NCBI GenBank assembly: GCA_963565915.1
Contig: OY751491.1
Span: 1,550,001-1,614,000, forward strand
DNA from: Entoloma clypeatum
Lineage: Eukaryota > Basidiomycota > Agaricomycetes > Agaricales > Entolomataceae
DNA: 64,000 bases
Direction of reading: 5' to 3'
The notes under the pieces are model-generated. The model was given only the letters and a program-made list of their open reading frames with translations. It had not been told where the DNA came from and did no database searches. The position numbers and the translations under genes were made by a program. Position 1 is the stretch's first letter. Every line of letters starts with the position of its first letter. Below are positions 42,997 to 54,479 of the stretch, in pieces.

Positions 42997-44669
42997 ATGG
43001 CCAATATTTCACCATCCTACAACACACCCCTTCAGTCCTTCCCCTTACCTCCTCTCACACCTGAAGGCTCTCCTGAAGGTGGACCTATGCGTCTGGATAC
43101 CAATGCCCTGGTGTATTGGCAAACATTTGACTCACTGTCACTGGCCTTGTCTTCCCCAGGACACATTGATTGGCAGGACTTTGAGTCACCAATGTCTGTT
43201 CCGTCCGATACCACCGGGGATGAACATGTCAACTGGAAGGACTTCAGGTCAATTCCTCCTTCACCGACATGTTCTGCAGCAAATTCTTCACGGAGTTGCA
43301 GCCTGTCGGGCCTGGAAGGCAGAGCAATCGGGAGTACCACTGACTGCGTCGGGGGAAGCCTGTTGTTCAGTTTGGATAGATTGACTACAGTAACAGATAC
43401 CCAACTTCCTGCCCTGGACATCCCAGGCCTCTCTCCTGGCACTCCCTCGAGCAGCAATGGATCAATGGGCTGAGGCAGCGATACTTCACCAGACCCAGGG
43501 CATTGGGATATCATCGATGTCACTTCATCTCCAGCTACGCCTCACTTTCCCGTTTTGACTTCCCAGATGGACTCAGGCCAAGTCTATCCCTGCTGATCCA
43601 CAGCACCACTCTTGAGTTGGGACACCTGCCAGTGTTGCCACCAAGCATATGTACCAAGCCCTGCTGTGCGCCCCGCTTTTATCAGGAACCCTCCAATGTA
43701 ACCAATGATGATGAGGTTCTCAAGTGTCTCAAAACCATCCCCTGTCCTGGGCGGGGGAGTCTCAGGAGGTGCTGTCATTTCTGGGCTGCTGGGGGCCAGA
43801 AACCCTTCCAGTCCATTGAGGTCCATCATGAGAAGCAGCCAGTGAAACTTCCAGCTTGGTGTCTTGCATTCTGGGAGCCTATGGCATTTTATTGGAAGGA
43901 TGTCTGCTGGTGGTACAAGGCAGTCAAGATGCTCGAAGAGGCTGGTGACCAAACCACACTTGATTTCATCACAACTATTCCATGGCATTCCACTTGTCCA
44001 GTTCGTGGCTTCGAAACCTACGACCTTGTCCGATTCGCAACCAAGGCCTGGCTCTCGGACAACCATATCGGCATGCTAGCCTGGCTGATCAACCGGGATG
44101 TCTTGGACTTGGGATTTGAATTCCTAGCACCTGTGTTTCCAATCAGATTGCTTCGTGAATACCGGCGGCGCCAATCCGACAAGCCTCCCCAGACTACATA
44201 TCCATTCCTTGACAATATCAGGAACAGACTCAAGACCAGAGCCCTAAAACAGGCTGGCTTTTGTCTGCACATTGAGTCAGGCAAGGGCTTACCAGCCACA
44301 GAGGAGCTCGGTAATCACTGGGTTGGGGTTGTCATCAATGTCATGAATGATCGGATCTTGTATGGGGATTCTATGGGGGACCCTCCCAGCACAAAGGTCC
44401 TCGCGATGCTGAACTGGTGGTTGGAACCAGCATTCGGATGCTCATTCACAGTCCAGGAGCTGTCTTGCAACCAGCAGGCTGGTGAGTGGAGTTGCGCCGA
44501 CTTTGCCTGCAACATGATTGTGCATCATCTCGCTCCTGACAAATACCCCCTCCTCACTGGCGACTGCGAGGACGAAGCTGTGAGGAATAGGCTGCGCCTC
44601 TTGTTCCAAACCATGGAGTGCATCCGTTCTGTGGTATGTGATCTACTCATTCTGAGAATACAACACTGA
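42997..44669 (+). CDS. ULP1-type (C48) cysteine protease-domain protein
   Basis: The C-terminal ~390 residues form one open frame (43503-44669). A Trp-rich front part (WEPMAFYWKDVCWWYKAVKM) precedes the peptidase core: catalytic His in GNHWVGVVINV, Asp in RILYGDSMG, Gln and Cys in SCNQQAGEWSCADFACN. The core is 44320-44520. The C48 family removes SUMO or similar tags; transposon-borne C48 copies are common in plants and fungi, where substrates are unknown. The likely N-terminus is the exon starting ATG 42997 (MANISPSYNTPLQSFPLPPL), Pro/Ser-rich. The junction between 43270 and 43560 was not resolved. All four catalytic positions are present, so activity is plausible. Confidence 0.8.
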
Positions 44670-45060
44670 TGGTCCTTGGTGCTCAGGATAATACTTGGGT
44701 GTATGAATCCCAATCGCCACCGGCCTCCGTGGGCGGCATTGTTGGCAACCCGTCGGGCCCATAAGCCCCCGCATTCCTTTTGTCAATATTTCCATTTTTG
44801 CCTGTCTTGATGTCCGATGTCACCCTGTTTGGTCATATAGAACCGGTAGCCATCAGATCCCCTGACATTGTCCCCAAGTTATCATGCCCATCCATCTTTG
44901 TACTGTTAGTGTCTACATATTCACAGATGGACCAATGCAATGAGATTCTGTGGATAGCATGACACCTCGATCAAGGCTCAGCCCAAGAGGCCCTCCATGC
45001 ATGTTGTCAGGGTCCATCACTGGTGTTGCCCCCCTGTCATGCTTGGGAGGGAAGTATGGA
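44665..45060 (+). repeat. Dispersed repeat, copy R1
   Basis: From GGTCCTTGGTGCTCAGGATA to GGTGTTGCCCCCCTGTC. Homologous over its length to R2 at 50830-51260, same orientation. Core words: AACCCGTCGGGCCC, ATATTTCCATTTTTG, GTCTTGATGTCCGA. Confidence 0.75.
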
Positions 45061-45176
45061 AGAATGTCTGTAAAGATTCAATCATTCCCTTCTATGTACA
45101 AAAGATCCAGCAGAGACATGTTTTTGTCTACCCTTTTTTGCAATACTACAGGCCTCCCCTCTGCTCCCGGAGGTTT

Positions 45177-47181
45177 CTACTTGCGGTGCTGTTTCCGTCT
45201 TGCGCTCAGATCAAAAGGATCAGCACCATTCTTGCTGTCCATCCTTTCTGCAGTCACTTCCTCTCCTTGAATCCTGGACTTCTTCCTGGGATGTGGGATA
45301 TCTCCTGAGTGATTGCTGTTGTCCTTCCGTTTCTGCCCCACTCCATCAGGTTGGCCTTTACGGGTGATACCAGGCCCAGTGTCCGCTATCTCGTCCTGCT
45401 TCTTGACCTGTTCAACAATTTCTGCAACTACAATACCTTTCTGCTTTGCCTGTCTTCTGGTTTGCAGTGATTCTCTGACATCCGGCCTATTCTTCTTGTT
45501 GATGGGTTGGCCTATTGGGTGTTCTGTGAATGGCTTGTCTTGTCCTTCACTAATCTGGCCGTTGATGATACCAATACCCATAGCATTTTCCATCTCTTCA
45601 AGTCGTTGTCGGAGTCTTTTAAATTCATTGAGAATTGGATTCTGGGCCTGTGATGTCCCGCAGCTCTGATGATGTTTCATTTGCGCTGTGACATCAATGG
45701 GTGACAGTATAGAACCATGACTGGACTCCCCATGTTTGGGCTGCGGCGGAGGATCCAAAGGACAAGCCGGCAATCCAACACCGGGCCCGACGGCGTGGAA
45801 ATGCGGCCTCATATGTCCCTTCAGGAGGACCATCTCATCGGACAAGATCCCGATGCCCACATCCATGTGTGTTGGTTCATCCTCTTCTCCCCGCTCCCTG
45901 TCACGTTTGCTGTGATTGTGCACCTCAACAGCCCTCACCTCAGCCAGCCCCCCCTGCATCATAATCCCTCCAGTCCTCATGTCACCCATTGTAGACCTGC
46001 TTTTCTTCTTGTCCCTGTCCATATCATCTTCCCTGCTTCTGCTCATATCGGCAGCTGTCGTTCTTGGAATCCCCATCTCCTGCCCACTTTCTCCTTGCTT
46101 GCCCATGACCGGCCTCCCTTGCTTGCCCTTTTTTCTCTGCCCTTTTTTTTCTGACCTTTCGGCTGTGTCATCCCGAATATTCTGATCACCTGCAATTGCC
46201 TCGACATAGTCGGCCATGGCCTCTCTCCAGGTATGGTGGAATCGGAATGCTTGTCATCCCACAATCTGCGACTCCCACCACAATCGCAGACAGCTGTTAA
46301 AAGGCTCAACCGTCATTCGACTTGGTTCCTTCAGCTCCACTCCATCTGGAAGAAATTCTGAATCAAAGAATGATCTTGGGCTGTTCATCAGCTTTGCCCA
46401 GGGTGGAGTGCATCCAGAGCCTGGATATCTGATGCCTTTTGCAATCGCTTTGTCCTGATGTCAGTGCTTCATTTCTAAAGGCCACTATAAGTCAATTGGG
46501 CTCTCACCATAATGTGCCTTCACGAAGCATCTGACAATCTGTTTCTTATCATCCAATTTCACCTGCAAACAGTCCGCGGGAATCTGAGGCTCTCTGTGAG
46601 CATCCCGGTCAAACACAATATCAGCCTTGTGTGTCGACAGTTTACCACCCCGCATCGCAATGACGTTCTTCTCCCCATTGGCATTGGCAGCTGTTTCATC
46701 ATCCGTGAGGTTGTTGCTGATGTACTGGTTCCACGCTACTTCACATTCCTTCACAGCATCCTTGTATTCTGGCAAGAACACTTTCTTGCCACGTCCCAGA
46801 CTGGCATTGTAGTCAAAACTATAATATATGCATTGTTAGATTGTCTTTTACCAAATCTGGTTTACTCACTGTCTGGCACAAGCTTCATCATTTGTGTTCC
46901 GGTAACCCACCATAACCGTACATCTTGCGCCGAGTTCGAAATACATCCAGCTTGTAAATTCCATGACCATTTTTGCAGCCTTTTTCTCTGCCATTCTTGT
47001 CCCCCCAGCTCAGCTGGCAAACATAAGAGCAAATCTTGGTGACATACTGCTTTCTCCTCTGCCTCGGAGGGCCCTTTGAAGTCCACTCATCCCGAGCAAT
47101 CTCCAACTTTTCCCGTTCATCCTTCAAGATCGCTTCCGATTGCAGCCGGCTTTGAAGGGCACTCAACTCTTTCTTCCACAA
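45177..47181 (-). CDS. Minus-strand gene divergent from the KDZ transposase (unrecognised)
   Basis: Coding blocks on one strand: 47181-46880 (coiled coil WKKELSALQSRLQSEAILKD, then QRRKQYVTKICSYVCQLSW), a second part in another frame (MAEKKAAKMVMEFTSWMYFE, LGARCTVMVGYRNTNDEACA), 46820-46485 after a short intron (FDYNASLGRGKKVFLPEYKD, ECEVAWNQYISNNL), and a long Lys/Arg-rich, low-complexity last exon 46217-45177 with a coiled coil (ILNEFKRLRQRLEEMENAMG) and NLS-like PRKKSRIQ. The frame change near 46980-47040 means an unrecognised intron or an indel. Its start lies within tens of bases of the KDZ coding start, so a shared promoter is likely. No family recognised. Confidence 0.55.
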
Positions 47182-47195
47182 TCCAAGGAATCTGA

Positions 47196-50100
47196 GCTAA
47201 TATCAAAGTAAACCGCACCTCTGAAAACCCTGTGGAGAAGGCAGAACAGGCCGAAACCTGGAACTATGACTTTGGTCCTGAAGATCCCCCACTCTTAGTA
47301 TTTGAACCAGAGCTTGAGTCAACATTTACTAGCAAAACCCATACCAAGGTCAGACTCTGCCCTATGTCACCTCCAGTAATAGCTGAGTCTCCTTGTATCT
47401 CACAGTCCCAGCATGATTTCATGGATGAATGGTTGCCCCATTGTCTTTCGTACCTTAGGGCACTCACATTGCGAGATCATCAAGCATCTACTCAATGTGA
47501 TCAGTGCTCCACTACTGCAGCATTCTGGCATTGTGAGGACTGCTTTGGATGAAATGTCTTGTGCTGGGAATGCTGCCAGACCACGCACAGTAACCTACCA
47601 TTCCATCAAATCCATTACTGGACAGGTACTCACTATGAACGGGATTGGCTCTCAAATCTCGGTGTTGTTATTCATCTAGGTCACCGGAGCCAGCCCTGTT
47701 TTGTGAACAATCCTGTCAAGATTGCCAGCAAAGTGACAATCAGAGCTGTCCATTCTGAAGAGTTTTGGCATGATATTTATGAATCGCCTTCTGGAACTCG
47801 GGACAGGCCATTGGACTGTATCCCATTCACAATCGGTCACATCAATGGGATCCACAAGTGCTGGGTAAAACATTGTGGATGTCAAGAGGGTGGTCAAGAG
47901 TTTCAGCTATTACAGCTCGGGCTGTACCCTCTCAGTTATCAGAGGATCGAATCTGCCTTTACATTTGATCTATTGGATGGTTGTCATTTGGAGAACCTCA
48001 AATGTCATACATCTGTATATCATCTTTACACAAAGCTCCGTTGTTTGACCTCAGCAATGTTTCCCCATGCTGTTCCTGTACGTACCCCTGCCATTAATTT
48101 GTGCCCCTTACTCATTGTCCAGCTTTAGAACCAATATCAAGAACTCTATAGAATCCTCCGACAATGGAGGAACCTCAAGGAGTGGAAATGGAGCGGGGTC
48201 ATCTATCAGGAGGGCTCCCCCGTCAGGCCCAGGTCTCTCACATTGTTTTGTGCCTCTTGTCCTCAGCCAGGGATCAGCATCCCCGACAACTGGCAATCTG
48301 ATCCAGATGCCTTTGCCTACACCCGAAGCTTTGTCATGGACGGAAATTTCACTGCATCCCACCAGAGGAGAAACAACACTGTTCCCGAGAAATGTCTAAC
48401 TGATGGCCATCTCTACATGGTCAGCAAAACCAAATATCAATGCCATCTTGCTTCTGCAAAGGAATACAAGGAGGTAATGGTCTTTTTGCTCACTTCTGTC
48501 CTGTGATTCAACATCTGTAGCCATCAACATGTAACGAGCACCATGCTATCACTGATAAGTTTGTCAAGCACAAGGGCCAGGATGTCACTGGGATTGGTGC
48601 CACGGCATGCGCCCGGCATGGTGCATTTTGCCCGACTGGCGTTGTTAATTTTCAACTTGGAGAAAGGTATTCATCAACTATCAATCACTCCTATCATTCT
48701 GTAATGTGTTTGTGTGGTGAAAACAGACAAAAGAACATGGATTACTCCTTGTGCCATGGAATTACTAATAGCAACATCGGGGACATTGACAGACTGATAC
48801 TGTATTATGATGTCATCTGCCAGTATTGCATCTATCTGTTGAGAAGGGTAAGAGAGGGAAAGATGTTCCGCCCTAACCCCTTGGAAGGAACAATTTACTA
48901 TGGCATTGGCGCCTTCCACATTTCTGGCCATATCCCCCGATGTTTCCCCCGATTCTCACCTCAATTTATCCCTGGTGCTGGAGTCATTGATGGCGAGATT
49001 CTGGAGACCCTTTGGGCTGTGCTCAATCAAGTATCCCCCAGTACACAGACTGCCACTCTTGCAGCTCGAACAGAACTCCTTGATCACCACATCCTTGATT
49101 CGAACTGGAAAAAGACCATAAACATAGGTATGCAAGTGCCGTCCAATATTGCTCCTCTACTCAATCACCCTCTTTCTGACAGTTCCAACAATTTCCAAAA
49201 AATATTGGAAAGCCATACTTGGCGCAGAGCAGAGTGCAAGATATCTGGAAGAACTGTCAGAGAATATTGATCCCCGGTCTCTGAAAAAGTGGGAGAAACA
49301 AATATCGGAGGCACAGGCCAACCGAACATCTGACATAGGGGCCATGGACATTTTCAATACTCAGCTGGAAAATGGTGATGAATCCATTTAGCTATGCCCA
49401 CTGTATACTAACAGCCAGGTGTTCATAGCACCAACATGTGCTGAAAAACAGCTGGAACTCATTGTGGAGGAGGCCCAGTCATCACATCTATGTGGTTGTA
49501 CATCTTGGCTTGTTGAGGGCTTGGAGATTCAGCAATTACAGTATGCCCATCTTTGGCCCAAACTGGAGTCGCACTTCTGACATCCTAGGCAGACTAGTAC
49601 TACACTCCGAGGCTCAAAAGCTACGAACCAATGTCACTCCAGATCAAGAGCTTACATTGGCAAAAAAGCGTCAAGCCCTTGATGAGCGGATCGACCGACA
49701 CCAGGACCAGGCTGAGAAATATCTACCGGGAAGGGCAGTTGACAAGATTCTCGATCCCACTAACAATGGATCTGATGACGATTGGGCAACTGATGATGAG
49801 AGTCAAGCTGATGATGATCAGCCAACAGCTGGGGCCAATATTCCGTTCACCTTCTCTGCAGCCCTACCTTCTCAGCTGGCTGTTCTCGCTGACAAGAAGT
49901 CCATCTATCTTCCTTCCACAAGTGGCTACGAGACGTGTAATGAAATGGGCCTCCAACACCTTGTTCACAATGAGCTCTTGCTCTGACAAGGCCAGGCAAA
50001 TGATGCTTTGCAGGCCATAAGACTGGCAATTGGAGAGAAGTCCTTCCGGTTCCGAAATCAACTCCGGCATGCAAAAAGCAAGGTAAAGAAGACACGATCC

Positions 50101-50696
50101 TGGGATGCCATCCACACAGCCGACAAACAGTTGCAACATCATTGGCTTGTCTACAGACAGGCTCGGCATGCCATGGTTCAACTGGGAGGGGGCAAGGACA
50201 TCCTCAATTGATACTTGGAGCTCAAACCGGGAGACCTCCGCACGAATACTGCCGTCCAGGAGCCCAATGCTTGGGGTCAAAGAAATCAGGAGCTGTCCTG
50301 GATTTGGAAAATGCCTGGACTGAACTTCGCCAATGAACGGACTGTCCTTCATGAATGTGAGCCATTCTCGGCTCAGTGCTGCTTCCCACTCAATTTCCTC
50401 CAGTATATAGGGTAAATTGGCTCAGGGCAAAGTCCCAGCACGATTGCTGGCACGAAGAGCTGGTGATCACCAATCATGAAATGGTTTGGATGATCCTCTG
50501 GTTTCAACACCGTGCTCTGGAATGGCAGAATTGAGCTATGGCACAAATTGGCCTTGCCTCATATGAAGGCCTGGCTGCTTATGCCTTTTGACAGGCTGGA
50601 AACTGGGAAAGATTGAAAATGGTGGCCCTGGGTTCATTCCAGAGGCTCAATCCAGATATCAAAAAAGTATTTGGTTTTGAACATATTCATGTATAG
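47196..50696 (+). pseudogene. KDZ-family transposase, eight exons, five in-frame TGA
   Basis: Exons: 47196-48077, 48129-48473, 48521-48666, 48727-49127, 49183-49374, 49429-49540, 49593-50356, 50404-50696. N-terminal cysteine cluster associated with KDZ (CDQCSTTAAFWHCEDCFG, LCWECCQTTHSNLPFHQIHY), then GIHKCWVKHCGCQ..FQLLQLGLYP and ESAFTFDLLDG. RNase H-fold core: D in FVMDGNF, D in LYYDVICQY, E in DGEILETLWAVLN. C-terminal helical region QGQANDALQAIRLAIGEKSF, TRSWDAIH, NAWGQRNQELSWIW, YRVNWLRAKSQHD. The in-frame TGAs are at 47550, 49984, 50209, 50532 and 50589 (first bases), three of them just before Gln or a family Arg position. No start ATG is left in frame. Splice sites are all intact. Confidence 0.92.
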
Positions 50697-50829
50697 AATG
50701 ACTGTAAATGATTGTTTCCTGATCTGGATTGATGACATTTAGCCATCCTGAAACCAAAGTCCACCATGTGCTAGATTGTTCCTCATCTCTGACAAGGAGC
50801 ACTCAGCATGCCTTTGCCCCTGGTTTTGG

Positions 50830-51260
50830 GAACTACAACACTGCTGGTCCAGGGTGCTCAAGATAAGACCTGGGTGTATCTACACCGATTGCAAGCAGGC
50901 TCCAACGGCGGTGAAGTTGCCCCCCCATTGGGTCCGGGGAATGCCCGCATGCCGCTATCACTATTACCATTTTTGGCCATCTTGATTTCCGACGGCCCGA
51001 TGTGTTTTTTGATAGGTCCAGTCACCTATATTTTCCCCCGTCAGACCTGTTTCAGAGTCCCGAACACTTCCCAAAGTCATCATGCCCTTCCTAGAACTCT
51101 TGTGTGGTTATCCAGTGATGAGTGCCATGGTATTATCTATATGACATGATGAGGGACAAGAGAGCTTGATTGAGGATCACCCAAAGAGACTCTCCATGCA
51201 TCTTGTTCGGGTTCATTGCGCCCATAAGGGTGTTCACTCCATTGCCCTGCCTTTTGGGTG
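50830..51260 (+). repeat. Dispersed repeat, copy R2
   Basis: From TGCTGGTCCAGGGTGCTCAA to about ACTCCATTGCCCTGCC; partner of R1 (44665-45060). Core CCATTTTTGGCCATCTTGAT is shared with R4. Confidence 0.75.
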
Positions 51261-51261
51261 C

Positions 51262-51415
51262 ATGCTATGGGTTTGGTTCGATGAATGCCGATCGTAACCC
51301 AACCCCGACAGCGGCAGTGTTTCCACCCCATTGGGGCTGGGGGGCACTCGCATCCCTGCTGGCGAAATTGCCGGTTTTGGCCAGCTTGATTTCCGAAATT
51401 CATGTTCAGCGGATT
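51262..51415 (+). repeat. Dispersed repeat, copy R3 (core only)
   Basis: ACCCAACCCCGACAGCGGCA, CCCATTGGGGC, GCCGGTTTTGGCCAGCTTGA: diverged core of R1/R2. Confidence 0.6.
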
Positions 51416-51689
51416 TGAAGTGCTAAAGATGTTAAAAAGGCATCATAGTATATCTTGATATATGGCACTGTTGGATGTATGCTTGGTGTGGAATTAGAAC
51501 CATGAAAACTATCTTATATAACCTCAGTTGTGCGATAGCAAACTGAGCTGTGATGGGGCCATAGATAGCAACCATTATAAATGTAGATCATATTAGACAA
51601 AAGATTGTGGCCTTTCGCTATTTAAAAGCCCCATACATGAATATGAATGTAGAATAAAAATACTTGCTATCTTCAGGCATCAGACTTGC
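51416..51689. other. AT-rich spacer, no gene seen
   Basis: No open frame of note. It lies between repeat copies R3 and R4. Confidence 0.4.
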
Positions 51690-51915
51690 AACTGCAATGG
51701 CTCGAGTATCAAAATCCATCCCGATGGTAACCAGATGCCGACCACAGCGGTGTTGCCAACCCATCGGGCCCGGAATGCTCCTGGATCCCTGTTATCAATA
51801 TTGGCATTTTTGGCCATCTTGATTTCCGAATTCCCTCCACTTTTTTGTATAGTTCCAGTCGCCTTTATTTCCATCCCTCTGGCCGTGTCGGAGTTCCCAA
51901 CATGTCCTTTATACT
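51690..51915 (+). repeat. Dispersed repeat, copy R4
   Basis: Contains CAACCCATCGGGCCCGGAAT and GGCATTTTTGGCCATCTTGA, core of the R family. Confidence 0.65.
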
Positions 51916-51935
51916 GTCACCTAGATACATAGATA

Positions 51936-53113
51936 CCTACTCTTATACATAGTAGAATATACTATTACCAATATCCAACCAACCCCCTGAGGTATAGGTG
52001 ATTAATATGGCTAAAAAAGCGGTCAGGGATGGAGGAGTGAGAAGGAGCACATACCTCTTCTTGAGATACTGGCCTCCCCAGCCAAGATGTTACATGTAGG
52101 TTGGTTATAGAGTATATATGTGTGTGGGGGAAGGTACATGGGCACGCCAGCATGGGTAGAACAAGGTGAAAAGAGTGAAGATGTATGTACTTACCTTGGG
52201 TGCAGATCATTGTCTTGACCCCTCAATATGGTCAGGGCACCTATTTAGGCCTATTCTATAGTATAAATAGGTCTTCAAGTATTGGTAGTACAAGGTGTGC
52301 AATGGCTAGATTAGGTAGAAAAGTGTATAGAATGAGATGTACATCAAAAATACATATTCCTCAGCTAGCATTAGTATCTTATGATAGATAAATATATAGA
52401 GTGCTACAGAGAGTGTCATGGATGTATATATACACACTGAAAAAGACCCCAAAGAAATCCAAGCAGTGTGGAAGGCAGAGGATACCGCTTTGTCTGAATT
52501 GCACTTCAGGATGGTATGTTTATAATAAGTCTTGTTCTCTAGTTGTGTTTTCGGTACTGAATCATGTCTCCCACCTTCCACACTGCTTGGATTCCTTTGG
52601 GGTCTTTTTCAGTGTGTATATATACATCCATGACACTCTCTGTAGCACTCTATATACTTATCTATCATAAGATACTAATGCTAGCTGAGGAATATGTATT
52701 TTTGATGTACATCTCATTCTATACACTTTTCTACCTAATCTAGCCATTGCACACCTTGTACTACCAATACTTGGAGACCTATTTATACTATAGAATAGGC
52801 CTAAATAGGTGCCCTGACCATATTGAGGGGTCAAGACAATGATCTGCACCCAAGGTAAGTACATACATCTTCACTCTGTTCACCTTGTTCTACCCATGCT
52901 GGCGTGCCCATGTACCTTCCCCCACACATATATATACTTTATAATCAACCTACATGTAACATCTTGGCTGGGGAGGCCAGTATCTCAAGAAGAGGTATGT
53001 GCTCCTCCTCACTCCTCTGTCCCTGACCGCTTAGTTAGCCATATTAATCACCTATACCTCAGGGGGTTGGTCGGGGATTGGTAATAGTATATTATACTAT
53101 TTATAAGAGTAGG
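51936..53113. repeat. Fold-back: 540-bp near-perfect inverted repeat
   Basis: Left arm 51936-52475 and right arm 52573-53113, reverse complements at roughly 96-97% by eye, separated by a 97-bp spacer. Arms start CCTACTCTTATA and include CAACCCCCTGAGGTATAGG, a TATAAATAGG box and AAAAAGACCCCAAAG at the inner edge. No protein. It fits a fold-back/MITE element or two identical repeats joined head to head; flanking target duplication not certain. A transcript across it would form a 540-bp hairpin. Confidence 0.9.
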
Positions 53114-53279
53114 GGAGATCAAGGGAAGATGTGGGGATGAGGGGAGGTGGCAGGGAGGGGCATGGGAGTCTACCGAGACATCATTCAGCATCGTCAGGAC
53201 TCGATCTGAGGCGGTGGGAGATGGTGGGAATGGGACCTGGACATCGTCGATGGAAGCCCCCTTGATTGATCATGCATCG

Positions 53280-54420
53280 TGTGGCACGTCCTGTACCGTT
53301 TCTCATGCATCCTCCCACTCGTGTGTGCCCTGCACTCCCCGCATGTCATGTACCATGTCGAGTGTCCCCCTCATCGCGTGTTCTGTATCGTTCCCTGCCA
53401 TTCTCGTGCATTTCATCAGTGGTCTGACGTGGACATGAACAGAGCACTGCTTACCCGTTCTTGCATATCCCGCCATTTCTCGCACGAGTCCCACCGTTTC
53501 TCGTGTGTCACGCCGGTCTTGCGCATCCTGCACCGTTGTCGCGTGTCCTGCACCGCCCCTCGCGTACCCGCCATTCCTGCATGTGCCCCGCCGTTCTCAT
53601 GTGTTTTGTCAGTAGTCTGACATGACGTGAAAGGCCTGGTGCTTACCTATACATGGCCTCAGTGGCTGCATGTGACCGGAGGGAGGAGGCATCCAGGGAA
53701 GAGGAGGGAGGGACGAGGGAGTGGAGGGAGGTGATGGGGGGAGGCAAGAAGTTGACGTGGCGAGGCTGGGCGATTGATGTATACTTGGCAGGTTCCAGGC
53801 CAAGGCACCTGTGATGATCAATGAAACATCAGAACTTGCCGACCCAGCAACAGCCAAAAATTGAAAAATATCCAAAGTCCCCATCACATCTTCTTGCCTC
53901 CCCCCATCACCTCCCTCCACTCCCTCCTCCCTGGATGCCTCCTCCCTCCGGCCACACGCAGGCCACTGAGGCCATGTATAGGTAAGCACCAGGCCTTTCA
54001 CATCACGTCAGACCACTGACGAAACACGCAAGAATGGTGGGGCACACACAGGAATGGCGGGTACGTGAGGCACCACAGGACATGTGACAACGGTGCAGGA
54101 TGCGCAAGACTGGCATGACATGCAAGAAACGGTGGGACACACACGAGAAACGGCGGGACACACGTGAGAATGGCGGGACATGCAAGAAATGGTGGGTGGC
54201 ACACGAGAAACGGCACAGGACCCACAACAATGACATGAGAAATGGCACAGTGGGAGGCACATGAGAAGCACTGGAGAGGTGAGAATGGCAGGACACACAT
54301 GAGTAACAGTGCAGGACACACGAGAACAGGGCCACCTGCGACAACGGTACATGACACGCGACAATGGCAGGATACGTGAACAATGGTGGTGGCGGCGGTG
54401 GACACATGGGGAGGTGTGCA
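53280..54420. repeat. Palindromic minisatellite region
   Basis: Degenerate ~20-bp units (about ACACAYGAGAAYGGCRGGAC and its complement) on both sides of a clear inverted repeat whose arms are about 53453-53752 and 53890-54190. The inner edges are GATGGGGGGAGGCAAGAAG and its complement, with a ~137-bp centre. Long open frames here are low-complexity artefacts. Confidence 0.75.
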
Positions 54421-54444
54421 AGAGCAGCGGAGACGCACCGAGCC

Positions 54445-54478
54445 ATGCAAGGGAGGGATTATAATTCCTCCCTTGCAT
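54445..54478. repeat. Short perfect hairpin
   Basis: ATGCAAGGGAGG (54445-54456) and its exact complement (54467-54478) around GATTATAATT. Confidence 0.7.
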
Positions 54479-54479
54479 C

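Larger units (their letters stand above)
41529..50696. mobile_element. KDZ-type DNA transposon block with ULP protease (boundaries not resolved)
   Basis: Four genes arranged as two divergent pairs: minus gene/ULP protease, and minus gene/KDZ transposase. KDZ elements are a basidiomycete-expanded DNA transposon class known to carry extra genes. No terminal inverted repeats or target duplication could be identified by eye; copies of a dispersed repeat at 44665-45060 and 50830-51260 flank only the right-hand pair, so two elements rather than one are possible. Confidence 0.5.
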
